A stretch of DNA of 12,052 nucleotides from Planctomycetota bacterium. Its GTDB lineage: Bacteria > Planctomycetota > Planctomycetia > Pirellulales > UBA7805. The notes under the pieces were generated by a model that was given only the letters and a program-made list of their open reading frames with translations, did no database searches and was not told the DNA's origin. Positions 6,825 to 11,978 of the stretch are shown here, piece by piece. Position numbers and translations under genes: made by a program. The stretch is taken from positions 1 through 12,052 of the forward strand of contig JABABY010000043.1 in the NCBI GenBank assembly GCA_014237955.1. Reading direction: 5' to 3'. Every line of letters begins with the position of its first letter. The stretch's first letter is position 1.

Positions 6825-8642
6825 TTACTTCGAGTCGGCAGGCGGAGGTACAGCACGGAATTTGAATCGTACGCTGAACATTTCGGCGGTGTTCTGTTGG
6901 CCATACTCAACAGCCATTTCTGGATCTGGATTGTTGGGATTCAAGTAGGAATTGTCGAAAATGCCGGTTGCTAACAGTTCGGTTCCCGCAGACAAGCTGA
7001 AAGGATTTTCCAATTCATAGGTCCGTTGCCAGTCTGGGTTCCAGAGGGGGACGCTGAGTATTGTCTCACGACTAGTAATTTCATCAGTTTTCGGATTGCG
7101 CTCGATCCGCTCAACCCGGAAGGACTTGCCTCGATAGTGAAAGTGCGGTCTGATTGCGTCGATCAACACATCGTGGGGAAAGTAGTAGCTGTCCTCCATT
7201 TTATGATGTGAGGCTCCCGGTGGGATGAGAAAACGCCCAATAGGTTTGCGGAAAACTTTGGTCAATACTTCGTCTTTAGGAGGTTGATCGGCCCACTTGA
7301 AGCCAACTTTGGAGCGATCAAGAACCGGGGAGCGGTTGTTTGGCGTGTAATGTAATTCGAAAATGAGGTCCGAATTTTTTGGAATACGTACCGCCAGATT
7401 GGATGTGTACACTTTGGCATTGTAGGTGTCCCCCGGAACGTAGTCGTTGATTAGGGTGGCACCTTCGCCATTCAAACCATAGAGTTCTGCCATCCCAGAA
7501 AAGCCAGTGAAGACTTTGTCGCCGCTGGGGACCACATGGAGGGCCACATGGTGAACCACGCCTGCATCGCCAGGTTTGATTTCTACTGCTCGAAACCAAC
7601 GATCCTCTTCAAAGCCGAGTTTGGCCCTGAAAAACTGATAATCGAGGATGCCTGTTTTGGGAACTAAAAATCCATCGGTGACATAGATGTAGTCGGGTTT
7701 GCCTATTTCCCAAGTGTCGGGATCGGGCCACTTGATGGGTGGTGGTGCATCTTGTGGGTTCCCCTCCACAGCTCCCGTGCGAACCCAATCGTTGATCGTC
7801 CGAATTTCCTGCTTCGACATCCCGGGATTGTTAAGCAGCTTTCCGTACTTTGGATTCAAAAATCCATGCCAAGGGGGCATGCGCCGCTCCAGGACATTTT
7901 CCTGAATTCGTGTCGCACTGTAATAAGCATCGTCATACGAAATAAAATCAAATGGCGCGACTCCACCTTCGCGGTGACAGGTTTCGCACCGTTTCTGAAA
8001 AATAGGGACGATGTCACGGTAGAACGTTGGCGGTTGTTGCGGCTTGGGTCTTTCTAAGCGTTCAATCGGACAACCCGAAGGTGGCATTGCCTTGATCTTG
8101 ACCGATTTGTCATTGACAATTTGTTCGAGGGCATCTTTGAGATAATGCTCTCTTGCATTGAACAATCGCCCCTGTTTTTTGTATTGATTATCAATCGCCC
8201 CTTGATAGCGCTTTTCCCAATTAGCATCAACGACGACGACTTCAGGTGTGACCTGCGCATCAAGTAGGTCTGCAAGACGATGCTCAATATCTAAAAACAA
8301 TGGGAACGGAATATCTTGATCATGCCCGTGATGGGCCATTTTCATCACATCCACTCGAGCATTCGGGTAAAGGGCATAAAATTCAACCCCGCGATCACCA
8401 TATTCGGCATACAGTTCCTTTAGCCGTGGCATGTAGAGTTGCGCGATCGGGCAATCGATACCGGTGAAGAGAAAGACAATTGCCTTGGTTTCGTCGTCTT
8501 TTAGCTCAGAGAGATTGTGAATTGCCGAATAGATGCTTTTGAGTTTTGGTTTCTCATCGCGACCTTTAGGAATCACGATGGGGTCCGCCGCAACTGGAGA
8601 GAGGATCAGTGTGGATAACGCGATTGCCAGTACTAGTCTCAT
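6825..8642 (-). CDS. Secreted redoxin / cytochrome c / copper type II monooxygenase-like fusion protein
   Basis: A 605-residue exported protein with signal peptide MRLVLAIALSTLILSPVAAD. Residues about 35-180 are a redoxin (AhpC/TSA-thioredoxin-like) domain with FTGIDCPIAQ, Cys64 at the usual site before proline and no CxxC; Cys191 (SGCPIER) follows the domain. Residues about 207-300 form a planctomycete-type haem c domain: FYRDIVPIFQKRCETCH with CETCH at 219-223 and MPPWHG at 255-260, whose Met may be the distal ligand. Residues about 310-600 resemble copper type II ascorbate-dependent monooxygenases (PHM-like). A full candidate copper-ligand set is visible: HH at 364-365, His431 (ELHYTP), HxH at 500-502 (RPHFHYRG) and Met588 (AEMFS). 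The ATG at 8642 is chosen because the signal peptide begins there. This three-part fusion is known in planctomycetes, but its substrate is not. It is the first gene of the minus-strand block. Confidence 0.92.
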   Translation of the reverse strand: MRLVLAIALSTLILSPVAADPIVIPKGRDEKPKLKSIYSAIHNLSELKDDETKAIVFLFTGIDCPIAQLYMPRLKELYAEYGDRGVEFYALYPNARVDVMKMAHHGHDQDIPFPLFLDIEHRLADLLDAQVTPEVVVVDANWEKRYQGAIDNQYKKQGRLFNAREHYLKDALEQIVNDKSVKIKAMPPSGCPIERLERPKPQQPPTFYRDIVPIFQKRCETCHREGGVAPFDFISYDDAYYSATRIQENVLERRMPPWHGFLNPKYGKLLNNPGMSKQEIRTINDWVRTGAVEGNPQDAPPPIKWPDPDTWEIGKPDYIYVTDGFLVPKTGILDYQFFRAKLGFEEDRWFRAVEIKPGDAGVVHHVALHVVPSGDKVFTGFSGMAELYGLNGEGATLINDYVPGDTYNAKVYTSNLAVRIPKNSDLIFELHYTPNNRSPVLDRSKVGFKWADQPPKDEVLTKVFRKPIGRFLIPPGASHHKMEDSYYFPHDVLIDAIRPHFHYRGKSFRVERIERNPKTDEITSRETILSVPLWNPDWQRTYELENPFSLSAGTELLATGIFDNSYLNPNNPDPEMAVEYGQQNTAEMFSVRFKFRAVPPPADSK

Positions 8643-8958
8643 AGCGTTCTTTTCCCCAGCCCCTCTGGACGAAATTGAAATCACTGTGGGGACGACAAAC
8701 GCCACGCGACAGAAGTTATCCCTATCCTGCCCATTTTACTTGCCCTCTCTTTGGATTTCGATATTTTTTCTCCAAGAATTCACCACTCCAGATTATTGCT
8801 AAACCTTTATTTCATTGGTCGTTGCAGCGAGACGTCATCTTCTGGTCGTTGCCGATCTAGGTCGATCAAAATGGCATTTACACCCAATACCCGCTTGCGA
8901 TACTTTTGTTCCGTTGCTTTGCACGGCAAAATTGCAAAAAATCAGGGCCCTGTGAGTC
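8643..8958. promoter_or_regulatory. Divergent intergenic region between the minus-strand block and the 264-residue gene
   Basis: This 316-bp gap separates two divergent starts (8642 on minus, 8959 on plus), so it should contain promoters for both. No coding frame in it looks real. It is AT-rich in the middle (about 8750-8815). The 10-mer TGGTCGTTGC occurs twice as a direct repeat (8816-8825 and 8843-8852, 27 bp start to start), a possible regulator site. I could not assign a consensus -35/-10 pair on either strand. Confidence 0.5.
8816..8852. repeat. 10-bp direct repeat TGGTCGTTGC, two copies 27 bp apart
   Basis: Exact copies lie at 8816-8825 and 8843-8852 inside the divergent promoter region. 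Their spacing is between two and three helical turns, so they do not sit exactly on one face of the helix. A regulator-binding role is possible but unproven. Confidence 0.6.
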
Positions 8959-9753
8959 ATGGCAATGTTTCCACAACAACCGTCCCTAATTCCCGGTATT
9001 TTATCGGGTCTCTTGTTGCTTCTTGGCCTGCCCCTGGCAGTTCAGGGGGTGGAATTTCGTGTGGATACCCAGATCTTTTTGGGAGACAGGGATTTGCCAG
9101 TGAGCGAAAATACCACGTTATTTTCTGGAGAAGATGTTTTCGATTCGATCACGGGTGACACGGAGATAACTGTTTTTAAAGGATCAGAAGATTGTTTTGT
9201 ACTACTGGATCCGAATCGCAAGTTGAAAACGCGGATTACCACGGATCAACTTCTGCAATACACGGCTTTGCTTAAAGAGAAGGCAAGCAAAAGCAAAGAT
9301 CCATTGTTGAAATTTTGTGCACAACCCAAATTTGATGTCCGCCGGGAAGATAACGGGAAAAAATGGCAGTTTTTCGATCAAGTTCTCCAGTACCGGGTTC
9401 TTACCCATACTGCAACAGACGAAGCGGTCGCAGAGCAATACCGGCGATTTTGCGACTGGTATGCACGTCTCAATGCGATGCTGCGACCCCAGGCTCTACT
9501 TCCTTTTCCGCGGCTTGTTGTCAACGAGCGGATTGCAAGAGAGGCTGCGGTTCCAAAAATGGTTCGTTTGCAGATTGCACCTCAGCGTCGCACGGATAAT
9601 CAACCATTCGAAATCCGTAGCGTTCATGCATTGGTAGAAGAGTTGTCGCCGGAAGAAGAGAGGTTAGTAGAGCGGTTTCAGGAGCATCTCGCCTCATTCG
9701 AAGAGGTACCTGTTACACAGTATCGATCCAAGTCGCAGACCGTTCAAAACTAA
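8959..9753 (+). CDS. Secreted protein of unrecognised family (264 residues)
   Basis: The N-terminus has a long hydrophobic core (IPGILSGLLLLLGLPLAVQG, 11-30), so the protein is exported or anchored. The mature part starts near VEFRVDTQIF. Residues 31-95 are predicted beta-rich (DTEITVFKG, CFVLLDPNRKLKTRI), followed by a helix (about 96-112), another sheet-like stretch (KWQFFDQVLQYRVLTH, 135-150), then helices around DEAVAEQYRRFCDWYARLNAML (154-175) and a charged C-terminal helix (230-248). There are three cysteines (79, 120, 165) and no known motif. The early beta pattern is loosely like LolA-type half-barrels, but I would not assign that. ATG 8959 is used; the ATG at 8965 is equally possible, and the Shine-Dalgarno is weak. 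It is divergent from the minus-strand block, and its stop lies inside a pair of competing hairpins. Confidence 0.82.
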   Translation: MAMFPQQPSLIPGILSGLLLLLGLPLAVQGVEFRVDTQIFLGDRDLPVSENTTLFSGEDVFDSITGDTEITVFKGSEDCFVLLDPNRKLKTRITTDQLLQYTALLKEKASKSKDPLLKFCAQPKFDVRREDNGKKWQFFDQVLQYRVLTHTATDEAVAEQYRRFCDWYARLNAMLRPQALLPFPRLVVNERIAREAAVPKMVRLQIAPQRRTDNQPFEIRSVHALVEELSPEEERLVERFQEHLASFEEVPVTQYRSKSQTVQN

Positions 9754-9777
9754 TGCGACTTGGAGGGCTGCCAAGTC
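9727..9777 (+). other. Overlapping, mutually exclusive hairpins spanning a stop codon
   Basis: TCCAAGTCGCA (9727-9737) and TGCGACTTGGA (9754-9764) are perfect 11-bp complements with a 16-nt loop that contains the TAA stop of the 264-residue gene. The right arm can also pair through GACTTGG (9757-9763) with CCAAGTC (9771-9777), a perfect 7-bp stem with a 7-nt loop. The two folds share the middle arm and cannot coexist. No U-tract follows, so it is not a standard intrinsic terminator. It could be an mRNA 3'-end stabiliser, a Rho-related site or a protein-binding palindrome. Confidence 0.65.
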
Positions 9778-10247
9778 TGGCTGCCTAGGCATTTCATCGA
9801 GCATGGTTCCAGCCCGAGGCGGTATTTCCCTTTCTGGATTTTCTTCATAGGCCCGTTGGTCTCATTGGTCCCACTGTACCGTCTGGTCCACCTGTATCGG
9901 CGAAAACGGGCCGCAGGAACTTGAGTTTTTTTGAGGTCCTGCATGCGACCGGTTTAACTTCTCCAAGGGATTCGCAGGCAAAATTTAGCGATTTCTTTTT
10001 TTTTGCTCCCGGCAAAATGAACAGGGCCATCGAACGGCCAGATTTTCCCGAAGAAATGCTAGCACTCTTGTTAGAAAAAAGTTTTTTCGGGTTCAAATGC
10101 AGAAAAATGATTTTAAGAAGGTGCAAATGGTGGCCTCCCATTTTGCCGATAGCTAAATCTACACAGCAAATGACCTATCTTCTCTGACCCGCACGCAGCC
10201 TTCTATTTTGTGTAAGTTGTGTGCCCAACAAGGAGACCCTGATTCCT
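9754..10247. other. 494-bp intergenic stretch without a convincing gene
   Basis: Short open frames exist on both strands, but they lack Shine-Dalgarno sequences and protein-like composition. The stretch holds the right half of the competing hairpins (to 9777), a degenerate 9-bp periodic repeat (9854-9898), a nine-T run (9996-10004) and an A/T-rich inverted repeat (10047-10056 with 10082-10091, 25-nt loop, one G-U pair). The promoter for the downstream 98-residue gene must lie in its right part, but no good match to a consensus was found. Confidence 0.55.
9854..9898. repeat. Degenerate 9-bp periodic repeat, five units
   Basis: The units are CGTTGGTCT, CATTGGTCC, CACTGTACC, GTCTGGTCC and ACCTGTATC, consecutive without gaps, with consensus approximately NNYTGGTCC (GGACCARNN on the other strand). 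The 9-bp period equals three codons. One frame on each strand gives an imperfect Gly-X-Y pattern, but no supported gene contains it. It is intergenic. Confidence 0.6.
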
Positions 10248-10544
10248 ATGTTGTCTACTGACCAACCGCTCGAAACCATCAATCATTTGCGCGAGTTTGT
10301 CAACGAAACCATTTGTTACCACGAACAGTTGGAGATAGGAGCTTTTCAAATGACTGAAAGAATCCTTACGCGGGGTCATCAACCGTGTGGGATTTACTTC
10401 TGTATTCATGGTCCCCGGCAAGTAAAATTCACCGCCATCTGGGAGACCGATAGTAACACGATTTTATTTTACGGTGCTTCTGGAGCGAGGGTCCTTAAGA
10501 CCCAACTTAGCGAAGCGCCTGCCTTGCAGGAATGTGTCGCTTGA
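10248..10544 (+). CDS. Small protein of unknown function upstream of csrA
   Basis: A 98-residue soluble protein with no signal peptide. Features seen: an N-terminal helix ETINHLREFVNETICYHE (9-25), then MTERILTRGHQPCGIYFCIHGPRQVKFTAIWE (35-66), which reads like alternating beta strands, and a final strand TILFYGASGARVLKTQL. I recognise this only as resembling small conserved planctomycete proteins of unknown function, from memory and not from a search. The start is ATG 10248, preceded by AAGGAG at 10230-10235 with a rather long 12-nt spacer. An alternative GTG at 10221 would place the AAGGAG inside the coding region and has no upstream Shine-Dalgarno. It lies 101 bp before csrA on the same strand and may share its transcript. 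Confidence 0.75.
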   Translation: MLSTDQPLETINHLREFVNETICYHEQLEIGAFQMTERILTRGHQPCGIYFCIHGPRQVKFTAIWETDSNTILFYGASGARVLKTQLSEAPALQECVA

Positions 10545-10581
10545 GGTCAAGGTGGCAGCAAGCCTGAACTTATTTAAACAG

Positions 10582-10597
10582 TTAAGAAGGATCTTAA
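10582..10597 (+). promoter_or_regulatory. Hairpin presenting AGGA in its loop, candidate CsrA site in the csrA leader
   Basis: TTAAGA (10582-10587) and TCTTAA (10592-10597) are perfect 6-bp complements flanking the tetraloop AGGA (10588-10591). GGA in the loop of a short hairpin is the known hallmark of CsrA-binding sites. It lies 49 nt upstream of the csrA start. Binding is an inference. Confidence 0.5.
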
Positions 10598-10606
10598 ATC
10601 AACAAA

Positions 10607-10620
10607 CCGCCAAACGGCGG
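10607..10620 (+). other. Small GC hairpin in the csrA leader
   Basis: CCGCC (10607-10611) pairs with GGCGG (10616-10620) across an AAAC loop. No U-tract follows, so it is not a terminator. It sits between the upstream AGGA hairpin and the Shine-Dalgarno of csrA and may space or expose those sites. Confidence 0.5.
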
Positions 10621-10626
10621 CTTAAA

Positions 10627-10638
10627 ATACAAGGAGGT
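10627..10638 (+). promoter_or_regulatory. Shine-Dalgarno of csrA overlapping a near-consensus CsrA-binding sequence
   Basis: ATACAAGGAGGT matches the published E. coli SELEX consensus RUACARGGAUGU at 11 of 12 positions (U to G at position 10). It includes the strong Shine-Dalgarno AAGGAGG (10631-10637), which is 8 nt from the ATG at 10646. Part of the match is expected because any strong Shine-Dalgarno contains GGA, but the ATACA prefix is not required for ribosome binding. Confidence 0.55.
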
Positions 10639-10645
10639 TGGTGGG

Positions 10646-10828
10646 ATGCTTGTTTTATCAAGAAAAGAGAATGAGCGAATTCGTGTTGGCGAATCGATCG
10701 TAGTAACCGTTGTGCGTTTGGGTGGCGACAAGGTCCGTTTGGGGATTGAAGCGCCAGCAGATGTGTTGGTCCTACGTGACGAGTTGGATGTCAACGAAAT
10801 TCCCGAAGTGTTGAGAGAGGCCTCTTAA
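10646..10828 (+). CDS. csrA: Carbon storage regulator CsrA
   Basis: A 60-residue protein, close to the family's usual length of about 61. It begins MLVLSRKENERIRVGESI, and the central VVRLGGDKVRLGIEAP and VLVLRDEL are the classic CsrA/RsmA pattern. Leu4 and Arg44, at positions known to be important for RNA binding, are present. CsrA is a dimeric RNA-binding protein that recognises GGA in hairpin loops, often over ribosome-binding sites, to repress or stabilise mRNAs. No fliW or flagellar gene is nearby, so this is an orphan locus. The leader has a strong Shine-Dalgarno within a CsrA-like site and an upstream AGGA-loop hairpin, suggesting autorepression. The upstream 98-residue gene is 101 bp away. 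Confidence 0.96.
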   Translation: MLVLSRKENERIRVGESIVVTVVRLGGDKVRLGIEAPADVLVLRDELDVNEIPEVLREAS

Positions 10829-10875
10829 CACACCCTTCAGGTGAATTTGGCGACTGGCTGTCAAACGCTCTCAAT

Positions 10876-10910
10876 AAAAAAGCGGGATCCCGCTAAGGCG
10901 GAACCCCGCT
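10876..10910 (-). terminator. Intrinsic terminator for minus-strand transcription
   Basis: AGCGGGATCCCGC (10881-10893) and GCGGAACCCCGCT (10898-10910) form a 13-position stem with two mismatches and a TAAG loop. On the minus strand the stem is followed by six Ts (complement of 10881-10876). On the plus strand the stem is followed by GGGGG and has no U-tract, so csrA would not be terminated efficiently by it in the classical way. It lies 131 nt past the stop of the minus-strand 71-residue gene. A perfect 14-bp palindrome (10881-10894) is an alternative fold. Confidence 0.65.
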
Positions 10911-10970
10911 GGGGGTATCTCATAATCGCCAGTTGATGGGCAGCAAATCCGGTTCTGTCGGCTATTTTGA

Positions 10971-10997
10971 GGCCCTTGCCCGAAAGGGCAGAAGGCC
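10971..10997. other. Small stem-loop with GAAA tetraloop
   Basis: TGCCC (10977-10981) and GGGCA (10986-10990) pair across a GAAA loop on the plus strand. GGCC at 10971-10974 and 10994-10997 can extend the stem across a small internal loop. No T-run is next to it on either strand. It lies between the minus-strand gene's stop (11041) and the minus-strand terminator, so it would be in that gene's 3' untranslated region. Confidence 0.35.
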
Positions 10998-11019
10998 ACC
11001 ACTAAAGACAGTCAGGAGC

Positions 11020-11037
11020 CACTGGGCACACTGGGCA
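11020..11037. repeat. Tandem 9-bp direct repeat (2 perfect copies)
   Basis: CACTGGGCA occurs at 11020-11028 and again at 11029-11037, just downstream (minus strand) of the 71-residue gene's stop at 11041. Its period matches the 9-bp repeat at 9854-9898, and the units share a CACTG/CATTGG core, but the relation is weak. Confidence 0.6.
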
Positions 11038-11040
11038 GTC

Positions 11041-11256
11041 TTAGTCGCGAGGCCTGACAACACCGGTCAAACCGCTGTAATCGGGGCGGTCATCATGGTG
11101 CCAGAGGGGAAGACCGGCTTTGATGCGAGCAGCCAAAACCTGCAATTTTGCATCCGATCCAGCCGGTGCCTCCGTCGACTCAAAGGTATCTGTTTCCATT
11201 GGGGCAAAGTCTTCGTCATGCCCAAATAAATCTATTGCCTGAAAAACATTTCGCAT
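11041..11256 (-). CDS. Probable small protein of unknown function (71 residues)
   Basis: The ATG at 11256 on the minus strand is preceded by AGAGAGGA (complement of 11267-11274) with a 10-nt spacer. The protein has an acidic N-terminal half (EDFAPMETDTFESTEA, 15-30) and a more structured second half: DAKLQVLAARIKAGLPLWHH (35-54) followed by DDRPDYSGLTGVVRP. The helix-then-'GLPLWH' arrangement resembles small planctomycete proteins I have seen, but I cannot name a family. There is no signal peptide. Support comes from the Shine-Dalgarno, the protein-like composition and the minus-strand terminator downstream. A longer frame on the plus strand (10933-11229) overlaps it but lacks these features. 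It could still be a non-gene. Confidence 0.55.
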   Translation of the reverse strand: MRNVFQAIDLFGHDEDFAPMETDTFESTEAPAGSDAKLQVLAARIKAGLPLWHHDDRPDYSGLTGVVRPRD

Positions 11257-11546
11257 CTAAACGCAATCCTCTCTCAATAATGGTACAAAATTGGCATGCG
11301 TAAATAAAACTAGAGACGCATGTCATTAATGGCAGATGGCGTCCAGATTGCCAGTCGAGGTGGGATTCAATGATGACGGGCTAGGTGGGTTAATCTGCAA
11401 CCAACTTCAGCAATTTATTATTTAGGGGTTCCAGCCAATGTCAAGCAATTTCCACAAAAAAATGGCCATTTTATGTATAATTCATAAATTGGACGGTTTT
11501 AGCCCTTTAGATTAACTTTTTTGCCGAGCAGAGAGGCATACACTGA
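11257..11546. other. Divergent intergenic region with inverted repeat and AT-rich tract
   Basis: This 290-bp gap lies between the divergent 71-residue gene and the YjbQ-family gene. It contains a 7-bp inverted repeat, CATGCGT (11295-11301) and ACGCATG (11316-11322), with a 14-bp spacer, and an AT-rich tract around 11400-11520. No open frame in it looks coding. Confidence 0.5.
11476..11481 (+). promoter_or_regulatory. Candidate -10 element for the YjbQ-family gene
   Basis: A perfect TATAAT at 11476-11481 lies in an AT-rich region 65 bp upstream of the start at 11547 and is preceded directly by TG. No good TTGACA-like -35 is present at 16-18 bp spacing, so the promoter call is tentative. Confidence 0.35.
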
Positions 11547-11978
11547 ATGCCGTCATGTTGGGAGCAGAGCGTTCTTCAACTGCCTTCTTTGGGGCGCGGA
11601 TTTCACCTGATCACGGAGCAGATTTTGAGCGCGTTGCCCGAACTCGATCTTTGGGAGATCGGTTTGCTGCACATTTTTCTCCAACACACATCTGCTTCGC
11701 TGACAATCAATGAAAATGCGGATCCTGATGTGCCGATTGATTTAGAATCGGCCTTTAGCGCAATCGCTCCGGAGGATTTTCCTTACCGGCATATTTGTGA
11801 AGGGCCGGATGATATGCCTGCACACGTGAAATCCGCCATGCTGGGTAATACGCTGATGATCCCCGTCTCCCGGGGGCAACTTGCTCTCGGCACGTGGCAG
11901 GGAATCTATCTATGCGAGCACCGTAATCATGCTGGCCCACGCCGACTTGTGCTGACGCTTCAGGGGAAAAAAGAATGA
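11547..11978 (+). CDS. yjbQ: YjbQ / UPF0047 family protein (secondary thiamine-phosphate synthase-like)
   Basis: A 143-residue cytoplasmic protein that matches the E. coli YjbQ pattern along its whole length: GRGFHLITEQIL (17-28), IGLLHIFLQHTSASLTINEN (38-57), EGPDDMPAHVKSAMLG (85-100), then LALGTWQGIYLCEHR (112-126) and a final LVLTLQG. The LGTWQGI segment agrees with the family signature. Candidate active-site residues include His47, Asn55, Glu56, Asn57 and His93. Members can show weak thiamine-phosphate synthase activity in vivo, but the real role is uncertain. Length is normal (usually about 135-145). The start ATG 11547 aligns with the family N-terminus; GAGAGG lies about 11 nt upstream. 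Its TGA overlaps the ATG of the next gene (ATGA), so the two are probably translationally coupled. Confidence 0.95.
   Translation: MPSCWEQSVLQLPSLGRGFHLITEQILSALPELDLWEIGLLHIFLQHTSASLTINENADPDVPIDLESAFSAIAPEDFPYRHICEGPDDMPAHVKSAMLGNTLMIPVSRGQLALGTWQGIYLCEHRNHAGPRRLVLTLQGKKE

Noticed and set aside
9987..10010. Nine-T run as a possible plus-strand terminator of the 264-residue gene
   Set aside because: No stable GC-rich stem precedes it, and it lies more than 230 nt past the stop.
9845..10187. Two overlapping intergenic frames (98 codons minus, 88 codons plus)
   Set aside because: Neither has a Shine-Dalgarno. The minus one runs through the 9-bp repeat and homopolymer tracts, and the plus one needs a TTG start. 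Neither resembles a protein family.
10933..11229. 98-codon plus-strand frame opposite the 71-residue gene
   Set aside because: No Shine-Dalgarno and a non-ATG start; it reads through the hairpin and the 9-bp tandem repeat. The minus-strand frame has better signals.
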